Below are positions 35,941-45,643 of a stretch of 64,000 bases of DNA, in pieces (position 1 is the first letter of the stretch; every line of letters starts with the position of its first letter). The stretch covers positions 806,001 through 870,000 of the forward strand of contig CAWGEX010000002.1 in assembly GCA_963821755.1 (NCBI GenBank), in the 5' to 3' direction. Source of the DNA: Bog-473 sp963821755 (GTDB lineage Bacteria > Actinomycetota > Acidimicrobiia > Acidimicrobiales > RAAP-2). The notes beneath the pieces are model-generated. The model was not told the origin of the DNA, ran no database searches, and saw only the letters and a list, made by a program, of their open reading frames with translations. The position numbers and the translations under genes are program-made.

Positions 35941-36951
35941 GTGGATACTGCCGAATCCATTGCAACGACACGTGCACGCCCATCCGTTGGCCCCAACCCG
36001 GGACGATCGGCGCAGTCGGGCGCGTCGGTGACCGCCCTGGTCCGGCCCTTCGGCCATCCTCTGGGGCACCTCGACCTCCTCGAGTCGCTCGCCATCTTCA
36101 TCATCCGCGAGGTGGCGGCCGAGTCCGAGCGCCCGGTCCTGCTCTTCAGCGGCGGCAAGGACTCGGCCGTCCTCCTGCACCTGGCGGCCAAGGCCTTTGC
36201 GCCCGGGAAGATGCCCTTCCCCGTCCTCCACGTCGACACCGGGCACAACTTCCCCGAGGTCCTCGAGTACCGCGACGCCCAGGTCGCCACCGAAGGGGCC
36301 CGCCTCCTGGTGGCCAAGGTGCAGGACTCCATCGACCAGGGCCGCGTGGCCGACCCCGGTCCGGTGGCCTCGCGCAATCGACTCCAGACCACGACGCTGC
36401 TGGACGCCATCAACGCCAACAAGTTCGACGCCGCCTTCGGCGGGGCCCGGCGCGACGAGGACAAGGCCCGGGCCAAGGAGCGGGTGCTCTCCTTCCGGGA
36501 CTCGTTCGGCCAGTGGGACCCCAAGCGGCAGCGCCCCGAACTGTGGCAGCTCTACCAGGGCAGCGTGCGGCCGGGCGAGCACCTGCGCGCCTTCCCGCTC
36601 TCGGACTTCACCGAGCTCGACATCTGGCAGTACATCCGCCGTGAGCGCATCGCCCTGCCGTCGATCTACTACGCCCACGAACGCCGGGTCATCGAGCGCG
36701 ACCGCATGCTCCTGGCCGAGAGCGAGTGGGTCCAGCCCCAGGGCGACGAGACCGTCGAGGTGGCCACCGTGCGCTACCGCACCGTGGGCGATGCCACGCT
36801 GACCGGGGCCGTGCGCTCCACCGCCGCCACGGTGGAGGACATCATCCGCGAGGTCTCGGCCAGCCGGATATCCGAGCGGGGGGCCACCCGGGGCGACGAC
36901 CGCTTCTCCGAGACGTCCATGGAGGACCGCAAGCGCGAGGGGTACTTCTAA
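35941..36951 (+). CDS. cysD: Sulfate adenylyltransferase subunit 2
   Basis: 336 aa; with CysN forms ATP sulfurylase, which activates sulfate to APS. PP-loop SGGKDS at 70-75, then VLHVDTGHNFPE and FGGARRDEDKARAKER, the family hallmarks, and the C-terminal EDRKREGYF. About 30 extra N-terminal residues before the conserved part. GTG at 35941 with AAGGGG just upstream; an internal ATG does not fit as well. Five bases precede cysN, one transcription unit. Confidence 0.93.
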   Translation: MDTAESIATTRARPSVGPNPGRSAQSGASVTALVRPFGHPLGHLDLLESLAIFIIREVAAESERPVLLFSGGKDSAVLLHLAAKAFAPGKMPFPVLHVDTGHNFPEVLEYRDAQVATEGARLLVAKVQDSIDQGRVADPGPVASRNRLQTTTLLDAINANKFDAAFGGARRDEDKARAKERVLSFRDSFGQWDPKRQRPELWQLYQGSVRPGEHLRAFPLSDFTELDIWQYIRRERIALPSIYYAHERRVIERDRMLLAESEWVQPQGDETVEVATVRYRTVGDATLTGAVRSTAATVEDIIREVSASRISERGATRGDDRFSETSMEDRKREGYF

Positions 36952-36955
36952 AACG

Positions 36956-38275
36956 ATGCCCACGCAGCCCAGCTCGCCGCCGGCCGGCGGCCCGGAGCTC
37001 GGCGCCGACACCATGGACCTGCTGCGCTTCGCCACCATCGGGTCGGTCGACGACGGGAAGAGCACCCTCATCGGCCGGCTGCTCTTCGACACCCGCCAAC
37101 TCTTCGACGACCAGCTCGACGCGCTCTCCGATGCCGCCGATCGCCGCGGCCTCGACGAGGTCGACCTCTCCTTCGTCACCGACGGGCTGCGGGCCGAACG
37201 CGAGCAGGGCATCACCATCGACGTGGCCTACCGCTACGCCGCCACGCCGCACCGCAAGTTCGTCATCGCCGACTGCCCGGGTCACGTCCAGTACACCAGC
37301 AACATGGCCACCGGGGCCTCGACGGCCGACCTCGTCCTGGCTCTGGTCGACGCCACCTCGGGGCTGCGCGAGCAGTCACGGCGCCACATCTGCATCTCCG
37401 CCCTGCTGGGGGTGGACCAACTCGTGGTCTGCGCCAACAAGATGGATCTGGTGGGCTGGGACAAGTCGGCCTACCAGGGCATCGTCGACGACATGCAGAC
37501 GCTGGCCCGGCGGCTCGGCATTCATTCCTGCACGGTGATCCCCATCTCCGCCCTCCACGGCGACAACGTGGTCGAGCGTTCCGACGCCGCCCCCTGGTAC
37601 GACGGCCCGACCGTGCTCGATGCGCTCGAGTCGGCCCAGGCCGGCGGGTGGGCTTCCCAGCACGGCCTGCGCCAGGGCAACGGCGGCCGACTCCCGGTGC
37701 AGTGGGTCCTGCGTCAGCCCGGCGGTGGTCGCAGCTACGCCGGCATGGTCAACGGGGGACCCTTCCGGACCGGCGACCCGGTCATCGTGCTGCCCCAGGG
37801 GCAGTTCACCACCGTGCGCTCGATCGAGACGGCCGACGGCCCCCGCTCCCGCGCCGAGGTCGGCCTGTCGGTCTCCGTGCAGCTGGCCGACGACCTCGAC
37901 ATCTCACGCGGTGACCTCATCTCGTCCCTCGAAGAGCAACCGACCGTGACCGACACGTTCGAGGCGACGGTGTGCTGGTTCCACGACCGGCCGCTGGTGG
38001 CCGGCGACCGCCTCAAACTCAAGCACACCACGCGAGTCACGCCGGTCGTGGTGGAACGGGTCGAGGGGATCTTCGACGTCAACGCCCTGGAGATGACCGA
38101 GGCCGACGAGCTGGCGGAGAACGACATCGGCCTCGTCCACCTGCGCACCGCCACGCCCCTGGCCCTGGACTCGTACACGGTGGACCGGATCACCGGGAGC
38201 TTCGTCCTGATCGACGACCTCACCATCGCCACCGTGGCCGCCGGCATGGTCGGGCGCCCGTCCATTCACTCCTAA
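36956..38275 (+). CDS. cysN: Sulfate adenylyltransferase subunit 1 (GTPase)
   Basis: 439 aa; regulatory GTPase of ATP sulfurylase. G1 GSVDDGKST at 29-37, REQGITIDVAYRY switch I, DCPGH G3, NKMD G4, followed by two beta-barrel domains. It ends without an APS kinase (CysC) domain, in line with direct APS reduction by CysH. Third of the rightward arm's genes is the siroheme synthase 51 bases on. Confidence 0.93.
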   Translation: MPTQPSSPPAGGPELGADTMDLLRFATIGSVDDGKSTLIGRLLFDTRQLFDDQLDALSDAADRRGLDEVDLSFVTDGLRAEREQGITIDVAYRYAATPHRKFVIADCPGHVQYTSNMATGASTADLVLALVDATSGLREQSRRHICISALLGVDQLVVCANKMDLVGWDKSAYQGIVDDMQTLARRLGIHSCTVIPISALHGDNVVERSDAAPWYDGPTVLDALESAQAGGWASQHGLRQGNGGRLPVQWVLRQPGGGRSYAGMVNGGPFRTGDPVIVLPQGQFTTVRSIETADGPRSRAEVGLSVSVQLADDLDISRGDLISSLEEQPTVTDTFEATVCWFHDRPLVAGDRLKLKHTTRVTPVVVERVEGIFDVNALEMTEADELAENDIGLVHLRTATPLALDSYTVDRITGSFVLIDDLTIATVAAGMVGRPSIHS

Positions 38276-38326
38276 CGGCCGACCCGGACCGCACCCGGAC
38301 CGCCCCCACCGACCCGGACCACCCCC

Positions 38327-38956
38327 ATGACTGCCTCCTATCCGGTCTCGCTCAACCTGACCGGCCGCGCCTGCCTGGTGGTGGGAGCCGGCCCGGTCGC
38401 CGCCCGCAAGGCTCGTGGCCTCCTGGCGGCCGGCGCCCTCGTCACGGTGATCGCCCCCGAGGTCGGTGACGCCATGGCCGCACTGTCCCCGCTCACCATC
38501 GTGCGCCGGGCCTACGCCCCCGGCGACGCGGCCGCCTACCGGTTGGTGGTGACCGCCACCGGACATCGCGAGGTCGACACCGCCGTCTTCTCCGACGCCG
38601 AAGCCGCCGGCGTGTGGGTCAACAGCGCCGACGACCCGGACAACTGCTCGTTCATCTTGCCCTCGGTCCACCGCGACGGTCCGGTCACACTCGCCGTATC
38701 GACGGCCGGGTCGAGCCCGGCCCTGTCCACCTGGCTACGCGGCCGCTTGGCCGAGGAGCTCGGCCCGGGGACGGGCGCCCTGGCCGAGCTCCTCGGCCGG
38801 GCGCGGCGACAACTCAAAGCCACCGGCGCCAGTACCGAAGCCGTGGATTGGGCGGGCCTGCTCGACGGACCACTGCCCGGTCTGGTGGCGGCCGGCCGGA
38901 CGGCCGAGGCGGAGCGGTTGGTCGAAGCGGCCACCGGGCTCACGCTCGAGGCGTAG
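38327..38956 (+). CDS. Siroheme synthase, dehydrogenase/ferrochelatase part (CysG N-terminal / Met8-like)
   Basis: 209 aa: precorrin-2 dehydrogenase and sirohydrochlorin ferrochelatase. N-terminal Rossmann motif VVGAGPVAARKARGLL, then VNSADDPDNCSFILPS and STAGSSPALSTWLRGRL, conserved in Met8/CysG. The SUMT methyltransferase domain of full CysG is absent, so uroporphyrinogen methylation must come from another gene. It supplies the siroheme of the reductase at 33377. ATG at 38327. Confidence 0.88.
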   Translation: MTASYPVSLNLTGRACLVVGAGPVAARKARGLLAAGALVTVIAPEVGDAMAALSPLTIVRRAYAPGDAAAYRLVVTATGHREVDTAVFSDAEAAGVWVNSADDPDNCSFILPSVHRDGPVTLAVSTAGSSPALSTWLRGRLAEELGPGTGALAELLGRARRQLKATGASTEAVDWAGLLDGPLPGLVAAGRTAEAERLVEAATGLTLEA

Positions 38957-38989
38957 CGGCCCGTCGGACTCCGGTCTTCGGACTCGGCC

Positions 38990-39568
38990 CTACGGCTGGG
39001 CCACCATGAGCACCGTGCCGACGAGCAGCAGGACCAGGGCCACGGCGGCGGACCACACAATGAGCTCGGCATCGCGCAGCACGGTCGGGGCTCCCCGGAC
39101 GTCTGGCTCGGCCTCGGACCCGTCCCCCGGCGCGGACTCGGACGTGGAGGCGGCGGCGTCGGATGAGGCGGCGGGGGCGGAACCCGAGCTCACCGAGGCC
39201 TGGATTCTCCGCTCGGCCGGCCAGAGGACACCCTCGGCCAGCACCACGACGACGACGAAAACGGCCAACCCGCTCACGACCCAGCCATCGGAGAGGACGT
39301 AGGCCCCGTGGCTCATGGCCAGCAGGGCGAAGCCGAAGATCGGGATGCCGTAGAGCAGGCGACCACCCCAGTTGACTCCCGGACGGAAGTAGCGCACCAC
39401 GGCCTCGGGAAGCGAGCGTCCGACGCGGAGGAGTCGGCGCAGGCGCGCCGCGGTGGCCGCGCTCGTCACCACGGTGGCCAGGCCCGCCACCACGCAGCCC
39501 ACGTGGAGAAGGAGCACGATGTCGAAGGCCGGACCTTGGGGCTGGGCGTGCACTCCGGACATCTTCAT
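38990..39568 (-). CDS. Multi-pass membrane protein, unknown function
   Basis: About 192 aa with four predicted membrane helices: near residues 15-40, 65-90, 95-115 and at the end (LIVWSAAVALVLLLVGTVLM), with a Ser/Ala/Glu-rich cytosolic or periplasmic loop between the third and fourth. Upstream of galT and divergent from it. Start taken at the ATG at 39568; ATG at 39562 also fits. The layout is like the DUF2269/small integral membrane families but I cannot assign one. Confidence 0.6.
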   Translation of the reverse strand: MKMSGVHAQPQGPAFDIVLLLHVGCVVAGLATVVTSAATAARLRRLLRVGRSLPEAVVRYFRPGVNWGGRLLYGIPIFGFALLAMSHGAYVLSDGWVVSGLAVFVVVVVLAEGVLWPAERRIQASVSSGSAPAASSDAAASTSESAPGDGSEAEPDVRGAPTVLRDAELIVWSAAVALVLLLVGTVLMVAQP

Positions 39569-39709
39569 CCATATGTGCCTGAACGAGGTGAACGTTGGGT
39601 GAGCATGCAGCCTAAATGTGCTTCGGAGCCTGTACCGTGGAAGGACACACAGAGTGAAGAGGCGACCGCCGATGAAGGTGGATAGGGAAGTGGAAAGAGT
39701 CGAGAGCCA

Positions 39710-40693
39710 GTGAACCAGTTGCGACTCGACCCGTTGTCGGGGCGCTGGGTGGTCGTCAGCCCAGGACGATCCGAACGGCCCTACTCCTTCGTCACCCGAT
39801 CCCCCTGGGTGGAGGAGGACTCGGGACGTCCGTGCCCGTTCTGCCCCGGGAACGAGGAGACCACGCCGCCGGCCCTGGAGACCTACGGGCCAACCGGGCA
39901 CTGGTTGGTGCGCGTGGTGCCGAACCTGTACCCGGCCTTCGAGGGCGACGAGCCCTTTGTGGTGGCCAATCGCGGGCCCGTGTTCACCCAGGCCACGGCC
40001 GGGGGGATCCACGAGATCCTCATCTTCTCCCCCGAGCACAACGACACCTGGGGCATGTTGAGCCGGGAGCAGAGCGGCCTGGTGATGGCGGCCCTGCGCG
40101 ACCGCCTCGAAGAGCACGCCCAACGGCCCAACCTGCGCTACACCCAGGCCATCGTCAACTCCGGCCGGGAAGCGGGCGCCTCGGTGGAGCACCCGCACGG
40201 CCAACTACTCGGCATGTCGTTCATCCCCCGCGAGTTGGCCGAGGAGCAAGCCCGCTTCGCCCGCTTCGTCGGATCCTGCCTCCTGTGCACGACGATGGAG
40301 GCCGAGGAGGACAGCGGTGACCGCGTCATCTTCGCCGACGATCGGGTCGTGGTGGTCTGTCCCTTCTGGAGTGCGGTCCCCTACGAGATGCTGGTCATCC
40401 CCCGGCGACACTCGCCCCACATGCACAAGAGCCCGACCGAGGACCTGGTCGCCGTCGGTGAGTCGATCCGCACCTCACTGAACCACCTGGCCCACACGGT
40501 CGGGGACGTGGCCTACAACATCGTGTTCCACTCCGCCCCGTACCGGGTGGGCGAGCCCTACCACTGGCACGCCCACATCTGGCCCAAGGCAACCACCACC
40601 GCCGGATTCGAACTGGGCACCGGCGTGGCCATCAACGTGGTCTCGCCCGAAGAGTCAGCCGAGATGCTCAAGATGGCGGCCCTGACCCACTGA
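39710..40693 (+). CDS. galT: Galactose-1-phosphate uridylyltransferase
   Basis: 327 aa, HIT-superfamily enzyme of the Leloir pathway (UDP-glucose plus galactose-1-P exchange). Zinc-site CPFCPGNE with Cys42/Cys45; nucleophile motif VEHPHGQ with His161-Pro-His163-Gly-Gln165; C-terminal YHWHAHIWPK metal or substrate histidines. The GTG at 39710 fits the RLDPLSGRWVVVSP N-terminus. Galactokinase and epimerase are not adjacent, so it might serve another nucleotidyl transfer such as ADP-glucose phosphorylase; GalT is preferred. Confidence 0.85.
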   Translation: MNQLRLDPLSGRWVVVSPGRSERPYSFVTRSPWVEEDSGRPCPFCPGNEETTPPALETYGPTGHWLVRVVPNLYPAFEGDEPFVVANRGPVFTQATAGGIHEILIFSPEHNDTWGMLSREQSGLVMAALRDRLEEHAQRPNLRYTQAIVNSGREAGASVEHPHGQLLGMSFIPRELAEEQARFARFVGSCLLCTTMEAEEDSGDRVIFADDRVVVVCPFWSAVPYEMLVIPRRHSPHMHKSPTEDLVAVGESIRTSLNHLAHTVGDVAYNIVFHSAPYRVGEPYHWHAHIWPKATTTAGFELGTGVAINVVSPEESAEMLKMAALTH

Positions 40694-40723
40694 GCCTGAC
40701 GCCACAAGGCTCAGCCACAAGTC

Positions 40724-41974
40724 TCAGGGCACCGGCCGCACCGACCGGGCCAGCTCCAACAGCGCGACGAGGTTGCGCACCACGTCGCGGTCGGGACCGG
40801 CCAGTCCGGCCATGCCCGGGGTGCTCAGATATCCGGTGAGGACCGCCCGACGGTTGCGCGCCTCCCAGGCCCGGCCCAACTGGTCCACGCCCAGCCGGCC
40901 GGCCGGGTCGCGCTCGGCCGCGGCCATGGTGCTGGCCTGGTGCAACGACCACAACAGGTCGGCCACGTCGCCCAGCGGCGAGCGCCAGGTCGGCTCGCTG
41001 GTCCCCGGCAGCACGCCGCCGGGACCGCAGTCGCTGACGATCCAGCCCTGATCGGTCCGGGCCATGCGTCCCAGGTGAAAGTCCCCGTGGGTGCGGATGG
41101 CCGGCAGGCGCAGGTCGGCCACGCGCAGGCCCTTGGTCAGATCGGCCACCCCGGGGGCCTCGAGCAAGGCCGGGTCGGCCTGTCCGATTGATGCCTCGGC
41201 GGTGTCGACCCAGTCGGTCACCGAGCCGGGCCGCCGCTCGAATGCACGGTCGAGGGCCAGGTGCATGCGGGCGGTCATGGTGCCCAGGGCATGCGCCTCG
41301 GGACCGAAGTCACCCCCGGCCGCCTCGGGGCGGCCGCCGGCCGCAAAGAGATCGCGCAATGACGTCAGCGCCAGGGCCCAGCCGCCCGAGCGGCCCTGCA
41401 TCGGCTCTTGCACCACACCCAGATCACGGCCCTCCCAGGTCCAGCGGACCAGCGGCGCCGCCACGTGGTTGAAGCCCGCCGCGTCGAGGGCAACCAACAG
41501 GTCGACGGCCGCCCGGGGACCGTCCCGGAGCCATGGGTAGACGGTGAGATCACCGCGATCGCCGCAGTCGAGGACGGTGACCTTCTCGTCGTCGCGCAGG
41601 TACGCCACCGTGCCCGGCCTCGGGTCCACGCCCCTGACGGTGGCGAGCACCATCGGGCCCAGCTCGGCGTCGCGGAGGGCATCGATGCACACGGCCAGCC
41701 CGTCGTCGTCTTCGAAGAGCCCCAACGCCGCCTCGTCCCCGGGGCGCAAGAAGCGCGGCTCGTCACCCACCCGGCGCAGGCCGGCGATCATATGGGCCAG
41801 GCGACCGCCGACCTCGGCCACTACGTCGAGCAACCCGGGGCGCCCGGCCCGCAGCACCTCCACCCGGCGCAGCGTGATCCCCGCTGGGACCGCGGCGGGG
41901 GCATCGACCGGCTTGCGCTCTTCGAGCCACGCCTCGACCAAGCGGTGCACGGCCTGTTCCTGCTCGGCGTTCAT
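40724..41974 (-). CDS. Maltokinase-like phosphotransferase
   Basis: 416 aa, aminoglycoside-phosphotransferase fold. N-terminal cap domain, then the kinase core with RTHGDFHLGRM (catalytic Asp) and a metal-site Asp in WIVSDCGPGG, which in standard maltokinases is a DFEGEP-like motif. Its start overlaps the treS stop (ATGA), as in known TreS-Mak operons and fusions. Expected reaction: maltose + ATP to maltose-1-phosphate, the GlgE substrate. The altered DCGPGG motif and Arg for Gln in HLGQ leave room for changed specificity. Confidence 0.75.
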   Translation of the reverse strand: MNAEQEQAVHRLVEAWLEERKPVDAPAAVPAGITLRRVEVLRAGRPGLLDVVAEVGGRLAHMIAGLRRVGDEPRFLRPGDEAALGLFEDDDGLAVCIDALRDAELGPMVLATVRGVDPRPGTVAYLRDDEKVTVLDCGDRGDLTVYPWLRDGPRAAVDLLVALDAAGFNHVAAPLVRWTWEGRDLGVVQEPMQGRSGGWALALTSLRDLFAAGGRPEAAGGDFGPEAHALGTMTARMHLALDRAFERRPGSVTDWVDTAEASIGQADPALLEAPGVADLTKGLRVADLRLPAIRTHGDFHLGRMARTDQGWIVSDCGPGGVLPGTSEPTWRSPLGDVADLLWSLHQASTMAAAERDPAGRLGVDQLGRAWEARNRRAVLTGYLSTPGMAGLAGPDRDVVRNLVALLELARSVRPVP

Positions 41975-43821
41975 GGCGCCACCGGCCCCTCCTCACGCAC
42001 CAGGTCGAACCACAGGAAGCCGTAGGGCGGCAGGGTGATGGCGTACGGCTCCTCGGTGACGGACGGGAAGGGCACCCGTCCCAGAACCTCATAGGGGGTG
42101 GACCCGGCCCACTTGGCCAGAGCGAGCTCGGCCGGCTGGGCGAACCGGCTGAGATTGTGCACGCACAGGACGGCCTGGAAGCGGCGGACCGCCTCGTCGT
42201 CGGCCCCCTCGTTGCCGGCGGGCACCGTGCGCGCCGTCACCAGCGTGCGGCCCCAATCCCGGACATCGAGGACGGCGTCGACCCCCGAGGTCGCCCCCGA
42301 CGTGGCACTGGGCACCGTGGTCATGATGTCGGACACCTCGCCCGAGCGCATATAGGCCAGCACGGAGGGGTTGGCGCAGGGCAGGATCTCCATCTCGCCC
42401 ACCCCCATCACCGGCAGGGCGCGGCGCTCGGTCAGCATGCGCCGCAGCCAGTGCAGGAACGAGCCCTGGTTGCGCAGCTGGGCCTCGACGTTCACCGCAC
42501 TGAACCCGTAGACCGGGTCCATGAGCGGCGGCAGGTAGAGCTGGGCGAAATCCGCCTGGGAGAAGCCACCGTTGCGGTCGGGCGACCATTGCATGGGCGT
42601 CCGCACCGAATCGCGGTCACCGAGATAGATGTTGTCCCCCATCAGCATCTCGTCGCCGTAGTAGATGACCGGGCTGCCCGGCAGGGAGAGCAGCAGCGCG
42701 TAGAGGAGCTCGGCCGTCCGCCGGTCGTTGTCGATCAGGGGGGCCAGCCGCCGTCCGATCCCCATGTGCCGCTTCATGCGGGGGTCCTTGGCGTACTCGG
42801 CGATGAGGTAGTCGCGATCCTCGTCACTGACCTGTTCGAGGGTGAGCTCGTCGTGGTTGCGCAAGAAGATGGCCCACTGGCACGACTCGTTGATGACCGG
42901 CGTCTGAGCCAGGATCTCGGTGATGGGATAGCGCTGTTCCCGCCGCACGGCCATGAACAGCCGGGGCATGAGGGGGAAGTGGAAACACAGGTGGCACTCG
43001 TCACCGTCGCCGAAGTAGTCCGCCACGTCGCTGGGCCAGCCGTTGGCTTCGGCCAGCAGAATCCGCCCGGGGTAGTCCGCTTCGAGTTGCTTGCGGATGC
43101 GCCGGATGAAGGCGTGCGTCTCGGGCAGGTGTTCCCCCGAGGTGCCGTCGCGTTGGTAGAGATACGGCACGGCATCGAGCCGGAAACCGTCGAAGCCAAG
43201 ATCCAGCCAGAAGCGCACCAGGTCGATCATGGTGTCGGCCACTTCGGGATTGTCGTAGTTGAGATCGGGCTGATGGTGGTAGAAGCGATGCCAGTAGTAC
43301 TGCTGGCGGGTGTCGTCCCAGGTCCAGTTGGACCGCTCCACGTCGGTGAAGACCACCCGGGCGTCGGGCCAGCGCTGGTCGTCTTCGTTCCAGACGTACC
43401 AGTCGGCCTTGGCGTTGTCCCGGCTCGAACGCGACTCGATGAACCAGGGGTGCTGGTCGCTGGTGTGGTTCATGACCAGGTCGGCGACGACCCGGATGCC
43501 GCGGCTGTGCGCGTCCTCCAGGAACGCCACCAGGTCGCCGATGCTCCCGTAGTCGGGATGCACGTTGAAGAAGTCGCTGATGTCGTAGCCGCCGTCCCGC
43601 AGCGGCGAGGGGTAGAAGGGCAGCATCCAGATGCAGTCGATGCCCAGCCACTCGATGTAGTCGAGCTTGTCGCGCAGGCCCTTGAGGTCACCGCTGCCGT
43701 CGTTGTTGGCGTCGTAGAAGCCGCGGATCAGGACCTCGTAGAAGACGGCGTGCTGGAACCAGCGTGCCGACGGGTCGAACGGCCCCTCGCCGGCGCTCAC
43801 GGGAATAGGGGGCGAGCTCAC
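41971..43821 (-). CDS. treS: Trehalose synthase (maltose alpha-D-glucosyltransferase)
   Basis: 616 aa GH13 enzyme interconverting maltose and trehalose. Start segment FYEVLIRGFYDANNDGSGDL; catalytic residues Asp216 (GFRLDAVPYL), Glu258 (LLAEANGW), Asp324 (LRNHDELT), with the GH13_16 features FFNVHPDYG and PVIYYGDE. GTG at 43821. First gene of treS-mak; together they feed trehalose into maltose-1-phosphate for alpha-glucan synthesis. Confidence 0.93.
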   Translation of the reverse strand: MSSPPIPVSAGEGPFDPSARWFQHAVFYEVLIRGFYDANNDGSGDLKGLRDKLDYIEWLGIDCIWMLPFYPSPLRDGGYDISDFFNVHPDYGSIGDLVAFLEDAHSRGIRVVADLVMNHTSDQHPWFIESRSSRDNAKADWYVWNEDDQRWPDARVVFTDVERSNWTWDDTRQQYYWHRFYHHQPDLNYDNPEVADTMIDLVRFWLDLGFDGFRLDAVPYLYQRDGTSGEHLPETHAFIRRIRKQLEADYPGRILLAEANGWPSDVADYFGDGDECHLCFHFPLMPRLFMAVRREQRYPITEILAQTPVINESCQWAIFLRNHDELTLEQVSDEDRDYLIAEYAKDPRMKRHMGIGRRLAPLIDNDRRTAELLYALLLSLPGSPVIYYGDEMLMGDNIYLGDRDSVRTPMQWSPDRNGGFSQADFAQLYLPPLMDPVYGFSAVNVEAQLRNQGSFLHWLRRMLTERRALPVMGVGEMEILPCANPSVLAYMRSGEVSDIMTTVPSATSGATSGVDAVLDVRDWGRTLVTARTVPAGNEGADDEAVRRFQAVLCVHNLSRFAQPAELALAKWAGSTPYEVLGRVPFPSVTEEPYAITLPPYGFLWFDLVREEGPVAP

Positions 43822-43866
43822 TGTGTCACCGACTCACCGAATCATTGACCCATCGCCTCATCCAGC

Positions 43867-44640
43867 TCATCGGCCGACGAAGGTGGCCCGGCCCGGCCCC
43901 TGCTCGGCGAAGGAGGCGAGGCCGCGGGCCGCGTCCTCGGTCCGGGCCACCGCGGCGAACGCCTCTTGCTCGAGGCCCAGACCCTCGGCCAGCGACCCTT
44001 CGAGCCCCCGATCGACCGCCGCCTTGGCCAGCCCGTGGGCCACGATGGCGCCCCGAGCCAGGTCGCCGGCCCACGCGACGGCCTCGTCCAGCACGTCGTC
44101 GGGCGCCACCACCCGATTGACCAGGCCGATGGCCAGCGCCTCGGGGGCCCGCACCTGACGCCCGGAGAAGATGATCTCCTTGGCCCGCGACGAACCGATC
44201 AACCGGGGCAGCCGTTGGGTGCCGCCGCCACCGGGGATCACCCCGAGGAGCACCTCGGGCAGGCCGAGCTTGGAGTCTTCGGCGCAGACCCGCAGATCGC
44301 AGGCCAGGGCCAGCTCCAACCCTCCGCCCAGGGCGTAGCCGTTGATGGCGGCGATCGTCGCCCGGGGCACCGTGGCCAGGGCACCGAGCGCGCTGGTGAA
44401 GCTGGCCCCGACCGAGTCGGCCCCGGTCCCTTCCAACTCGACGATGTCGGCCCCGGCCGCGAAGATCCGGCGCCCGCCCCACAGGACGACCGCACCCGGC
44501 GGGTCGGCCGTCAACTCCTGGGCCACGGCGAAGACCTGCCCCAGCACGGCACCCGAGAGGGCGTTGGCCTTGGGCCGGTCAAGGCGGATCACGGCCACGC
44601 CATCACTCCGTCGCTCCAACGTCACGAAAGTGTCGTTCAT
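43867..44640 (-). CDS. Enoyl-CoA hydratase/isomerase
   Basis: 257 aa crotonase-fold enzyme. Oxyanion-hole loops IFAAGADI and INGYALGGGLELALACD, catalytic Glu in the second and in KLGLPEVLLGVIPGGGGTQRL; all standard. Acts in fatty-acid beta-oxidation or a related CoA pathway. ATG at 44640; the frame upstream to 44778 overlaps meaB and is not used. Length usual for the family. Confidence 0.9.
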   Translation of the reverse strand: MNDTFVTLERRSDGVAVIRLDRPKANALSGAVLGQVFAVAQELTADPPGAVVLWGGRRIFAAGADIVELEGTGADSVGASFTSALGALATVPRATIAAINGYALGGGLELALACDLRVCAEDSKLGLPEVLLGVIPGGGGTQRLPRLIGSSRAKEIIFSGRQVRAPEALAIGLVNRVVAPDDVLDEAVAWAGDLARGAIVAHGLAKAAVDRGLEGSLAEGLGLEQEAFAAVARTEDAARGLASFAEQGPGRATFVGR

Positions 44641-44674
44641 CAGGGGCACCGTACCTGACGTGCGGGCCAGGCTC

Positions 44675-45643
44675 TCAACCAGGCCCGAGCCGGTCAGCGG
44701 CCTCGTAGGGGTCAAGTTCCCCCGCGGCCACGGCTTTGACGGCACGGGAGAATTCTTCCCCGGCAGCCACTTCCTCAATCCGAGCCCGGCTGCGGGCCAC
44801 CATTACCCGCCGCAACTCGTGGGCCACCCGCTCGGTCCGGCGCGCCTCCAGCAGGCCGTTGTCGAGGAGGTGGGCCCGGTGCCGGGCGATCTCGCTCCAC
44901 AATTCCGCCACGCCCTCGCCGGTCGCGGCAATGGTGTCGACCACCGGGGGGCGCCAGGCGCCCAGCGTGGAGAGATCGAGCATCTGTTCGAGGTCCCGCC
45001 GCGCTTCTCGAGCGCCCGGACGATCGGCCTTGTTGATGACGAAGAGGTCGGCAATCTCCAGGAGCCCGGCCTTGTTGGCCTGCATGGAGTCACCCCACCC
45101 GGGCGTCACCACCACGACCGTGGTGTCGGCGGCCGAGGCCACCTCGACCTCCATCTGCCCGACGCCCACCGTCTCGATGATGACCACCGGCAGGCCGGCC
45201 GCACCGAGGACACGAATGGCGTCGGGAACGGCCAGGGCCAGACCACCAAGATGCCCGCGCGTCGCCATGGAGCGAATGAACACGGAGGGGTCCAGCACGT
45301 GCTGCTGCATGCGCACCCGGTCGCCCAGAATGGCCCCGCCGCTGAACGGAGACGTCGGGTCAATGGCCAGCACTCCCACCTGATCCAGCGCCTCGGGTGA
45401 CGGCCCTCCCCAGCCGGTACGCGCCACCGTGATGAGCCGATCGGTCAGGGTCGACTTGCCCGAACCGGGGGCGCCCGTCAGGCCGACCGTGTAGGGCACG
45501 GCGGAGCGGTAGGCCAGGCGGGCCACGGCGAGACCGGGCTCACCCCCCCGCTCGACCAGCGAGATCAGCCGAGCCAGCGCGACCCTGTCGTTGTCCTGGG
45601 CCAGGGCCAACAGCGCCGCCGGATCCGAAGGCGGGCGGTTCAT
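44675..45643 (-). CDS. meaB: Methylmalonyl-CoA mutase-associated GTPase MeaB (ArgK-like)
   Basis: 322-aa G3E GTPase that protects and gates B12-dependent methylmalonyl-CoA mutase. GAPGSGKST at 57-65, DPTSPFSGGAILGDR, the MATRGHLGG segment, ETVGVGQ and NKAD are all family signatures. ATG at 45643 overlaps the murA stop (ATGA). The mutase genes are not in this window. The neighbouring enoyl-CoA hydratase fits acyl-CoA metabolism. Confidence 0.9.
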   Translation of the reverse strand: MNRPPSDPAALLALAQDNDRVALARLISLVERGGEPGLAVARLAYRSAVPYTVGLTGAPGSGKSTLTDRLITVARTGWGGPSPEALDQVGVLAIDPTSPFSGGAILGDRVRMQQHVLDPSVFIRSMATRGHLGGLALAVPDAIRVLGAAGLPVVIIETVGVGQMEVEVASAADTTVVVVTPGWGDSMQANKAGLLEIADLFVINKADRPGAREARRDLEQMLDLSTLGAWRPPVVDTIAATGEGVAELWSEIARHRAHLLDNGLLEARRTERVAHELRRVMVARSRARIEEVAAGEEFSRAVKAVAAGELDPYEAADRLGPG

